A stretch of DNA of 64,000 nucleotides from Bagarius yarrelli (lineage: Eukaryota > Chordata > Actinopteri > Siluriformes > Sisoridae). The stretch is taken from assembly GCA_005784505.1 (NCBI GenBank), contig VCAZ01000182.1, positions 282,297 to 346,296 on the forward strand. The letters are read 5' to 3'. Positions 1-12,300 of this stretch are shown in pieces. The notes beneath the pieces were generated by a model, which saw only the letters and a program-made list of their open reading frames with translations, did no database searches and was not told the DNA's origin. Position 1 is the stretch's first letter; each line of letters starts with the position of its first letter. The position numbers and the translations under genes were made by a program.

Positions 1-3000
1 TACACACTACACTACACTACAGTACACTACACAGTATTACACACTACAGTACAGTAACACACTACATACACACACTACACACACACACTACAGTATTACA
101 CACTACACACACACACTACACTACACTACAGTACAGTACACACTACGTATTACACACGTACACTACATACACACACACACTACACACGTACACTACAGTA
201 CACTACAGTAATACACACTACACACACTACAGTAATACACCACTACCCACAACTACCACTACAGTACACACAACTACAACTACACTACACTACACAGTAT
301 ACACACTACACACTACACACAGTAATACACACTACACTACAGTATTACACACTACCCTACAGTATTACACACACAGTAATACACACTACACTACAGTATA
401 CACACTACACTACACCGTATTATACACTACACACTACAGTAACACTACACAGTAATACACTACACTACAGTAATACACACTACACTACACACAGTACACA
501 CACTACACACACTACACTACACACACTACACAGTACACTACACTACACACACAGTAATACACACTACACACACTACCAGTAACACACTACAACACTACAC
601 TACAGTACACACTACAGTACACTACAGTACACTACACTACACACACTACAACACACACTACAACTACAGTACACTACACAACACAACTACACTACACACT
701 ACACACTACAACACTACACTAATACACTACAGTACATACACACACTACACACACTACACTACAGTACACTACACACTACAGTACACACTACAGTACACAC
801 TACACACAGTACACACTACACACACTACACTACACTACAGTAATACACACTACAGTACACACTACACAGTACAGTAATACACACTACACTACAGTACACA
901 CTACACACACTACACTACAGTACACACACTACAGTATTACACTACACACACTACACACTACCAGTACACACTACACTACATACACACTACACTACACTAT
1001 ACACACACTACACACTACACACAGTATACACACACAACACACTACACTACAAGTAATCACACTACGTACACACTACAGTATTACACACTACACACTACAC
1101 AGTAATTACACACACACTACAGTATACACACTACACACTACACTACATTCAGTAATACACACTACAGTAATACACTACACTACAGTAATACACACACTAC
1201 ACTACCTAACAGTAATACACACTACACAGTACACACACTACACTACACACTACAACACACTACACTACAAAAAAAGTAACATACAGTACACACAGTACAC
1301 ACTAAAACACACTACAACTACACTACAGTACACACTACACTACACACACATACAGTAATACACACAGTACATACACACTACACTACAGTATACACACTAC
1401 AGTACACTACACTACACTACGTTACACTACACCCTACACACATAATACACACTACCACACACTACAACAACAGTACACACACTACAACACACTACACTAC
1501 AGTAATACACACTACACTACACTACACTACAGTAATACACACTACAACACACTACACACACTACAGTAATACACACTACACTACACACTACACTACAGTA
1601 ATACACACCTACAACACACTACACTACAGTAATACACACTACACACACACTACACACTACAGTAATACACACTACACTACAGTATTACACACTAAGTACA
1701 CACTACAGTATTACACACTACACAGTAATACACCTACAGTATACACACACTACACTACAGTAATACACACACACCAGTACACACTACACACTACTACAGT
1801 AATACACACTACCACTTACACAGTACATACAAGTACACACACACTACACACTACACTACAGTAACACTACACACACTACACTACACACAGTAATACACAC
1901 TACAGTAATACACACTACACACTACACACACTACAGTACACCACTACACTACACACTACAGTATTACACACTACAGTACAGTACATACACACACTACACT
2001 ACAGTATTACACACACTACAGTAATACACACTACAACACAATACACTACAGTACAACACAGTACACACACAGTACACACTACAGTACACTACAGTACTAC
2101 AGTACAGTACACTTACACACTACACAGTACACTACACTACAGTACAGTATACACACTACAGTACACTAACACAGTACACTACAGTATTACACACTACACA
2201 CAGTATTACACACTACACTACACTACAGTATTACACCCACCTACACACTACACAGTATTACACACTACAACTACAGTTATACACACACTACAGTACACAC
2301 AATACAGTACAGTATTACACACTACAGTACAGTACACACACACTACTACCACACAGTACAGTATTACACACTCACAGTAAGTACACACTACAGTACAGTA
2401 CACACTACACTACAGTATTACACACTACAGTACACCAGACACTATTACACACTACAGTACACTACAGTATTACACACACTACAGTACACTACACTACACC
2501 CACTACAGTACACTACAGTACAGTACACTACAGTACTACAGTACAGTTACACCACTACAGTAATACACACAACTTACAGTATTACACTACAGTACAACAG
2601 TACACAACTACCGTAGTACACTACAGTACAGTACAACACACTACAGTACACTACAGTACAGTACACTACACACTACAGTACAATACAGTACATACCAACA
2701 CTACAGTAATACACACTACACAACTACACTACAGTAACACAATACACACTACACTACAGTAATACACACTACACACACACTACAGTATTACACACAGTAA
2801 TACACACTACACCACACTACAGTACACTACAGTAATACACACTACGCTACAGTACTACCCACTACACTACAGTATTACACACTACAGTAATACACACACT
2901 ACACTACACTACACTACACACTACGTAATACACACTACACACAATATTACACACTACAGTAATACACACTACACTACAGTAATACCCACTACACTACAGT

Positions 3001-3096
3001 ATTACACACTACACCACACTACAGTACACTACAGTAATACACACTACACCACACTACAGTACACTACAGTAATACACACATACAGTACACACTACT
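1..3096. repeat. Low-complexity satellite array (TACAC / TACAGTA type)
   Basis: About 3.1 kb made almost entirely of short words such as tacacac, tacactac, tacagta and taatacac in irregular order. The top strand is nearly free of G except in agt. There is no fixed period: units of about 5 to 12 bases are mixed, as in an old or slippage-prone simple satellite. No gene is visible. It runs off the left edge, and its right edge is only about 100 bases from the first visible prmt9 exon. Arrays like this are often collapsed or misassembled, so the length here may not be exact. Confidence 0.95.
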
Positions 3097-3201
3097 GGGG
3101 GGTTCAGTAAATCATTGTTTCTGTATGTTTGTCCTTCAGTTCTAGACTCTTTATTTATTTTATTATTTTATTATTATATCTTTACGTCTGTCCCCCCCCA
3201 G

Positions 3202-3350
3202 GATTCCTTCAGGTTCACACTTGAGAAGTGGGCTGATGAGCTGGACAGCGTGGGACGCATTAAGGAGCTCTTTGACTGTTATGAGCAGGCGCTGGAGCTG
3301 TTCCCTGAAGACGAGGTGATCATCAACAGCTTGGGCCAGCATCTGTTCAG
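3202..3350 (+). CDS. prmt9: prmt9 visible coding exon 1 (TPR region)
   Basis: Acceptor ag at 3200-3201 follows a long T/C tract; the donor is gtactg at 3351. The frame gives DSFRFTLEKWADELDS and then a TPR-like helix pair (DCYEQALELFPEDEV). It leaves two bases (AG) that complete an arginine codon with the next exon. It corresponds to roughly residues 63-112 of vertebrate PRMT9, so at least one upstream coding exon is outside the window. Confidence 0.93.
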
Positions 3351-6300
3351 GTACTGTTCTCCTCTTAATGAGTTAAAAGGATGGATGACTTTACTGTAGT
3401 TCTGGGTTAGTCTGTATGTCCTTGCCGAAGTGCAGGGGACGAGGCGGTAACGTTCACTTCCTGTATCTCAGGATGGGTTTCAGGGACGAGGCCGCCGCGC
3501 ATTTCTACAAAGCCCTGAAACTGAAACCGGATTTCCCTGAAGCCAAGGAGAACTTCTACAGGGTGGCAAACTGGCTGGTGGAGCGCTGGCATTTCCTAAT
3601 GCTTAACGACAACCGGCGGAACCGAAAGTACCAACTGGCTATAGAGCGGGCGGTGCAGGACGGCTGCAGGAGCGTTCTGGATATCGGAACAGGCACGGGC
3701 ATCCTCGGGTAGGAGCTACAGCGCTTCCTGAAACAGAGCAATGCGGGTAGATTCAGACACACAGGGAATCCTCAGTAATGATGGCTTATGGCAGGTGTCA
3801 TGTTTCATTCTCTTTCCTGACGTTAAACCTGATGATAGACAGATGACATGATCACTCACTCGCTCGCCATTCCTCCAGACCGCCATGAGCTGAGTTACAT
3901 CAAAGTAAATGCACAGAAAGTGGAAGGAGATGTTATAGAACTGTATAAGAACATTACACTAAGATTAAACAATTAGAAATACAATAAAACGCAAAGTAAA
4001 AATAAATCATAGAACAGTTTCTGTATCTAAAATCTGTGATTCTCCGGTCCAGTCGAGTCCCTTCATTTATTTAGGGCTTTTTTAACAATAGAACTTTTGT
4101 TAAAGCAGCTTTAGAGAATCAAATAAAACAATAAACTCGCACTAAAACACAGAGTTCAGTTTCATTAATATCTGTAAATTAAAGAGTCCCCAAATAAAAA
4201 GTCAGAGGTGAAAAACCCAAAACTCCATCAGTGACAGAATGGAGAAAACCCCTGGGAGAAACCAGGTTCAGTCGGGGGGGCAGTTCTCCTCTGAGCAGAT
4301 AAACCAGCAGGTTCTTCCAGACTGCAGTAAAGATTCGGTGGTTTTGTCTGGATGGCTGCTTACTAACAGTATGTGAGGCGAGAAGTGTGAGGGAAAAAGT
4401 GCCCGGATTCTAAAGCAGGCATGTGATGGACACTTTATTATCCCAGGAGTCCACAAGAGAGACGACCTGTCCAAATCTACAACGCAGGAAAGCGTTCATG
4501 CAGGACATTTCAGGCACTTCAGGAAAAATCCATTGTTTGATGTGGTGGATTAACGTTAAATTGTTGTGATGTGATTTGGACCTGAGATAATTTGAACCTT
4601 TAACATTATCCAAGGACACGACTAACATGTTGAACAAGTGCAATTTAATCACAAGGAACTTTGATTGTTTTTTGTTTTTTTACTTTAAAAAGTGTTGCGT
4701 CATCGCTTTTAATGTCTCGTCTCCTTCATGGGCTCATGGGACAGTAAAGTGTTCATCACATGCGTTCTCTAAAATCCAGTCAGAAGTAGGAGAACATCGG
4801 GGAACTTTTTACCATTTTTCTATGAACACTAGAAATGTTGCTGCTCCGCCCACTTTTACACACACTATATAGTAAAAAAGTTTGATTTGGGATATAAAAT
4901 ATAATATATCCACATTCCACAACAAAGACAATTATCTGTAAATGACTGTTGTCATGGTTACGGCTCAGCAGAATTAATAAGTAACTAAAAAGGGTTTGAA
5001 TAAATTATTTTAACTCATCGCTCTGAAAGGAAACTCCGTCCAGACAGTCGTGTTTCCATAGTAACCAGGAAGCTTTGAACGTCACAGAAAGCAGGACGCT
5101 GTGTTTTTTCAGGATGTGTGCGCAGAAAGCCGGTGCGAGCGAAGTTTACGCCTGTGAACTCTCTAAGACCATGTACGAGCTGGCGTGTGAGGTGGTCTCG
5201 GCCAACGGTATGGCAGATACCATCAAGATCCTACACAAGAAATCACTGGACATGGAGATCCCCAGAGACATTCCCAACAGGTCGGGTCACACGGGTGTCG
5301 CACGGGTCACACGGGTCACACAGGTCACACGGGTGGTCACACGGGTCACACGGTTTTTACACAACACAACGGGTCACAACGGGTCACACGGGTCACACGG
5401 GTCACACGGTGTCACACGGGTCACACGGGTTCACACAGGTTTCACACGTCACACGGGTCACACGGGTTACACACGGGTCACACGGGTCACACAAGGGTAA
5501 ACACGGGGGTCACACAGGTCACACGGGTCACACGGGTCACACGGGTCACACAGGTTACACGGGTCACACGGGTCACACAGGTCACACGGGTCACACGGGT
5601 CACACAGGTTAGAGTTAATAAAGATAATCAAGTCATTTACAATGAAATATAATAAAAATAAACATTATGTACATGTGTGATCAAGATATTTTTATAATGT
5701 AAAATAAAAATATTAAAAAATGTATTTTTTATAACCAGGACAGTAAAAAAAAAGGTTGTTTTATAATAATTAACATCCCAAAAAATGTTTTTTGAAAAAG
5801 GATTTATTTTTATGACCAGTAAACTGCACTGATTCTGGTATCAGTATCGGGTTCGATAACGAGATCATAAACTCGTCAACGCACTTCCTTTCGATTCCAA
5901 AGGCCGAGTGTGTGTGTGTGTGCGTGCGTGCGTGTGTGTGTGTGTGAGTGAGTGAGTGATGTCACTAAGTGTACTTTCAGTGCACAGACTGGGACCACAG
6001 AGACAGGGGACATGCAGTTACAGAGAGTCCTATCAATACTGCAATAATGTTATGCTGGAAATGTCTTTTTTAATGGCAGGACAGTGAAGTGTTTAATTTG
6101 GGGAAAGTAAGAATGGCGTTTTTATAGCAGCGGTAAAAAATCATTTGACTTTATAAATATTTAACAGTTTAAATGGTTTTATTGTTTTTATATTATATTG
6201 CATCAGTAAGAAAAAAAAAAAAGTTTTTACTACGTTGAGTGTCCTACTGTAAATAATTGTCTATGTTTCCAATGACGTTTCCATCAGGGTGTCTTTGGTG

Positions 6301-9300
6301 GTCACGGAAACGGTGGACGCGGGGCTGCTGGGGGAAGGAATCGTCGAGAGTTTGATTCACGCCTGGAAACATCTGCTTTTACCACCGCCTGTAAGTGAAT
6401 TCACGGAAATGAATAAACTATAAATAGTGAACTTACCCTAAATTATAAAGCTCACATACTAGTCTATAACTACATTATATATATATATATATATATATCT
6501 GTGTTTGAGTAATGAACACTACATAACCACACACACACACACACTTTTTACTGTATGTAGTGATTATTTTAATGTAAATAATACTGTGATATGATGTAAC
6601 TGTCCCTCTATGATGTAACTTCCTGAAAGACGTCTGAGGATGCGCGGCTGTCCAGTCCATCCCAAACGGGTCGAGTTATCCCTGCTGGCGCTACCGTGTT
6701 CGCCATGGCTGTGAAGTGCCACGAGATCCGCAGACACCACAGGTAAAACACACACACACAGAGGATGTTAGGAATGAGCTGAACCGCACTGATGTGGGAG
6801 CTGTTGTGTTAATTGTGTGTGTGTGGCGGTGCAGGTTGTGTGCGAGTGCCGTAGGAGGGCTGAATCTGGCTGCGGCAGGACCCATCCGCGGTCCTGTGAG
6901 GTGTTCCGGAGATGCAGACGAGTCGTCTGAGCCGTACACCACTGAGAGACTGAGCCGTCTGCCCGGAGGCTTCACTGCCCTCACAGAACCCTGCAGAGTC
7001 ATGCACATCGACTTCAACAACCCCCAGGTAACCCAGATACACAACAAAAACCCCCGAGAGTGAACATGTGGCGGACGTGTTGGACTGCTGATCAGAAGAT
7101 CGTGAGTTTGAATTCCAGGACCACCAAGCTAAAAGATGTAAATGTATGTTGTGCCAAATGCCATTAATAGAAATGAAAACATCAGCCAACTTCTAGTTCC
7201 ACTAAAATGTAAACAAGTCCCATCTGATCAGAAAGCTGAGATTTTACAGTAACAATAGAAAAGTCCATAAGTTCCATAAAAAAAAACAAAAAACATTATC
7301 CAAACACAATCCTGCTGAACATCATTCATGTCTCCTGGTCTCCATTGGGTAATTTCCAACACACTGTGAAGGGTCCAAACTGTCCAACTCTGTTTAGTCC
7401 AAACCACTCAGTTATTTCCAGGGTTAGTTTAAGATGGACGCAGTTCTTTCAGTCTTTGGTCAACTTTATTTGATCTTGCAAGACTAACACGTGCACAGAA
7501 ACATCACACCACCACTCCCTGCCTCTCCACACAGAAACCACTCCTGCCTCTCCAGCACACAGAAACATCACACCACCACTCCCTGCCTCTCCAGCACACA
7601 GAAACATCACACCACCACTCCTCCCTCTTCAGCACACAGAAACATCACACCACCACTCCTCCCTCTTCAGCACACAGAAACATCACACCACCACTCCTCC
7701 CTCTTCAGCACACAGAAACATCACACCACCACTCCTCCCTCTTCAGCACACAGTCCAACACACGAAACTCACACCACCACGCTCCTCCCTCTTCAGCACA
7801 CAGCTCACTCCCGCTTCAAACATCACAACCACCACTCCTCCCTCTTCAGCACACAGAAACATCACACCACCACTCCTCCCTCTTCAGCACACAGAAACAT
7901 CACACCACCACTCCTCCCTCTTCAGCACACAGTAACATCACACCACCACTCCTCCCTCTTCAGCACACAGAAACATCACACCACCGCTCCTCCCTCTTCA
8001 GCACACAGAAACATCACACCACCGCTCCTCCCTCTTCGCACCCGAAAAGCTCCCTCCCTCTTCAGCACACAGAAACATCCACACACACCACCGCTCCTCC
8101 TCTTCAGCACACAGAACATCACACCACCGCTCCCACCACCGCTCCTGCCTCTTCAGCACACCAGTAACATCACACCACCACTCCTCCCTCTTCAGCACAC
8201 AGAACACATCACACCACGCTCCTCCCTCTTCATCACACAGAAACAATCACACCTCCCTCTTCACCACTCCTCCCTCTTCAGCACACAGTAACATCACACC
8301 ACCACTCCTCCCTCTTCAGCACACATCATCACACCACTCCTCCCTTCAGCACACAGTAACATCACACCACCGCTCCTCCCTCTTCAGCACACAGAACATC
8401 ACACCACAGAAACATCACACCACCGCTCCTCCTCCTCTCGTCAGCACACAGAAACATCACACCACCACTCGCTCCCCTCCCTCTTCAGCACACAGAAACA
8501 TCACACCACCACTCCTCCCTCTTCAGCACACAGCACAACCACCACTAACATCACACCACCACTCCTCCCTCTTCAGCACACAGAAACATCAACCCCACCA
8601 ACCACCCCACCACTCCTGCCTCTTCAGCACACAGTAACATCACACCACCACTCCACTCCTCCCTCTTCAGCACACAGAAACATCACACCACCACTCCTCC
8701 TCTTCAAGCCTCCTCCACTCCTCCCTCTTCAGCACACAGAACATCACACCACCACTCCTGCCTCTTCAGCACACAGAAACATCACACCACCACTCCTCCC
8801 TCAGCACACCGAGTAACATCAGCACATCCACACCACCATCCTCCCTCTTCAGCACACAGTAACATCACACCATCCTGCCTCTCACCACTCCTCCCTCTTC
8901 AGCAACACAGTAACATCACACCACCACTCCTCCCTCTTCATCAGCACACAGTAACATCACACCACCACTCCTCCTCTTCAGCACACACAGTAACATCACA
9001 CCACCACTCCTGCCTCTTCAGCACACAGAAACACACAAGTACACATCACACCACCACCACTCCTCCCTCTTCAGCACACAGTAAACATCACACCACCACT
9101 CCTGCCTCTTCAGCACACAGAAACCACCACACTCACCACACCACCACTCCTCCCTCTTCAGCACACAGTAACATCACACCACCACTCCTCCCTCTTCAGC
9201 ACACAGTAACATCACACCACCACTCCTCCCTCTTCAGCACACACAGAAACACATCACACCACCACTCCTCCCTCTTCAGCACACAGAACATCACACCCCA

Positions 9301-12300
9301 CTCCTCCCCGTTTCAGCACACAGTAACATCACACCACCACTCCTCCCTCTTCAGCACACAGTAACATCACACCACCACTCCTCCCTCTTCAGCACACAGA
9401 AACATCACACCACCACACACCACCACCTCCTCCCTCTTCAGCACACAGAAACATCACACCACCACTCCTCCCTCTTCAGCACACAGTAACATCACACCAC
9501 CACTCCTCCCTCTTCAGCACACAGTAAACATCACACCACCACTCCTCCCTCTTCAGCACACAGAAACATCACACCACCACTCCTCCCTCTTCAGCACACA
9601 GTAACATCACACCACCACTCCTCCCTCTTCAGCACACAGAAACATCACACCACCACTCCTCCCTCTTCAGCACACAGTAACATCACACCACCACTCCTCC
9701 CTCTTCAGCCCTCACACCACACTCCTGCACACACCCAGTAAAGCAAATCAGTGGTGGACCACATCACACCACCACTCCTCCCTCTTCAGCACACAGTAAA
9801 GACCTCGATAGCTAAAAATACAGTTACTGTATCTACACACACTTCGCTGTCACCCAGATGAGGACGATGTCCCCATTTAACTTAGAATGACAAAAAAGTG
9901 TGCACACAAACGGGGCTCCTGATTCACTTTGTAAGACTTCATTGAAACAGATTCGATCTGGAGGCTCTGAGAAAGATCCTCTCATCACTCCTGTAACCGC
10001 TTTCTATCACCTATCCTGTGTTCTGACTGTACTGCAGGAGCTGGAAGGGTTAACCCTAAAGGAAGCGTCTCAGCTGCACGTACCTGTGGTCCAGGACGGA
10101 GACGTAGACGCGCTGGTCGTGTGGTTTGAGCTGCATCTGGACCAGGACAACAGCATCTCTACCGGACCGGACGAAGACACGTGCTGGGAGCAGGCCATCT
10201 ACCCTGTCCCGTCCCGTAAGATTACTTTGAAAGAAGCATTTAAAGGGTTAAAGGTCGTTAGGGGTTCAGGGTAACAACGCAAATTTGATTTGTTTTTCGA
10301 ATTAAGACACTCATCTTTTTTTCTTAACAATTAAAACCTCTACGAGTTTCTGTTACTGCTTTTCCTCCAAATCTGGAGTCCAATCAGGAACAAACTGTGT
10401 TTTTCCACAAAAGAAAATTCTGCTGGTCTCGAGCGTGGGATCTATGACATCAGTGGGCGGAGCTTCCACTATAGCCCGCAGGTTGAAAAGCGTTCCGATA
10501 AATAAACAGTAATTAAATATGTCAGTTCATCAGTGGACGCAGAAGAGACCAATGCTCTCCTGAGGGTCAAAAAAGTGTATAATAAAGAGAAATGGCGGCC
10601 TCGGCGAGTTTAAAATATCTTACAGGGATTAAAAGAGACGCCGTGGGCTAAAGCGACATCCAGCCCCGGTTCCACTCCGATATACGAATGAGCTGTAACT
10701 ATAGAAACAGCGCGACTACACCAACAGCTCCATTAGTGTAGACCTGGTTTGGAAAACTGTGGTATATTATAACACACTTACGTTCTGATCTTGTCTCCAG
10801 ACTACAGCGTAAAGCGAGGTGATGAGCTGCTGCTGGAAGCTTCCTGCAGAGACGCTTATTTGCGAGTTTCCTGCACCGGAGTCATGAGCAGCCGCCTCAC
10901 ACCTCACAGCAGCAGCATGGATGAAGCTGCATCTACTGAAGCTCCGTCAAATCCTGAACTGGAACTCTGCAGCGCTCTGGCTGGCCTCCAGACGCACCAG
11001 GAAATACCAGCTTCATCGTTCGTGCTTGAGTGTTCTGAAATCGCTCTTCTCAACAACACCAATTATCACGAGTGCTTCCGGAAAGCAATGGCCAAACTTT
11101 TCTCCTTCTTTGGGTCGCATAAGCCGGAGGTCAGACAGGAATCCGGAAAGCAATGCCAAATCATCGCCACCGCTGTATGGGTACGCATGCCGGACGTGTC
11201 TGAAGGTCCTGCTCATCGCCACCGCTGTATGTACTGGACGTGTCTGAAGGTTTCTCAGTGCTGTCTCTGATGGCAGCACGATTAGGGCCGGTGCGAGCCT
11301 ACAGCTCAGTGGAGAAGCAACACCATCAAGCTCTCCTGCAGCTCCTGGCCAGGGAAAACGGCGTGCACGAGGACGCGCTGGAGTTCTGGCTCAGCCACGT
11401 TGAGGACGACTCGGCCGTGCTACAGAGGCCCGACTCAGAAAAGCTGTGGAGTGCCATCGTGCTGGACTGCGTGGAGATTTGCGGCTTACTCAGACAAAAC
11501 CTCATGGAGAAGGCCAGCTTAGCCAGGTAAAAGCTGTGGTTTGGGAAAGACCAATGGGAAACGTTCCTCTGGCTAGTTTGTGTAACTATTATAATATGCT
11601 GCAGACCCTTAGTGGCGGTGGTGGCTCAAATGGTTAAGGCACTGAGTTGAGACCTGGGTTGAAGTCCTATCACTGCCAGTCTGCCACTGTTGGTTCTCTT
11701 GAGTAAGACCCTTAACCTTTCCTGCTCCAGGGGGCGCTGTATCATAACTAACCCTGTGCTCTGACCCCCAACTTACTAAGATGGGATATGCAAAGAAACT
11801 AATTTCACTCTGCTGTAAAGTTTGTGTGACAATTAAAGACATTTACATTTAAGAACCCAAAATGGGCTCGATTTTAGAATAAAATTTTAGTGGGTGAAAG
11901 TTTAGAAATGTTCTAACTTTGTTTAATCACAGAAAAGCTTATATTCGACAGAAAACCCCCAAAAAGGCCATGTCTACAGCGAGGGGGCTGCCGATTTTGC
12001 AGCTTTGTCCATTTTGTGCATTTAATGTTGGTTTATTCTGACGGTGAAAAACAGAATAACAACAAACAAAAACATCTCAACATTTCAAAAAGTTATAAAT
12101 TCATTAGTATTTTAATGAGTGAAATAAATATTTGATCTCCAATCAATCAGCAGATTTCTGGGTCCCTGCTGACTTTTACACAGGTATCTGGGTGAACATG
12201 TTGTGATCAGACGAGACCAAAATCGAGCTCTTTGGCGTCCACTCAACTCGCCGTGTTTGCAGGAGGAGGAGGAGTAATTCTGCCTTTGAACACAGGAACA

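Noticed and set aside
5118..5612. 164-codon open frame ending in repeated HTG
   Set aside because: Out of frame with the prmt9 exon it overlaps; the repeat part is the 9-base minisatellite.
6475..6755. Open frames on the minus strand opposite prmt9 exon 5
   Set aside because: Antisense shadows of a coding exon and of an AT/CA microsatellite.
7491..8291. 266-codon open frame rich in His/Thr/Pro/Ser
   Set aside because: It lies wholly in the 38-bp minisatellite and reflects its composition. No family match, no splice context.
7490..9800. CRISPR-like regular repeats
   Set aside because: Units are contiguous with no unique spacers, and the DNA is vertebrate.
10921..11247. 108-codon frame overlapping prmt9 exon 8
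   Set aside because: A shadow frame. Its end partly reads through the duplicated linker but holds no continuous PRMT9 sequence.
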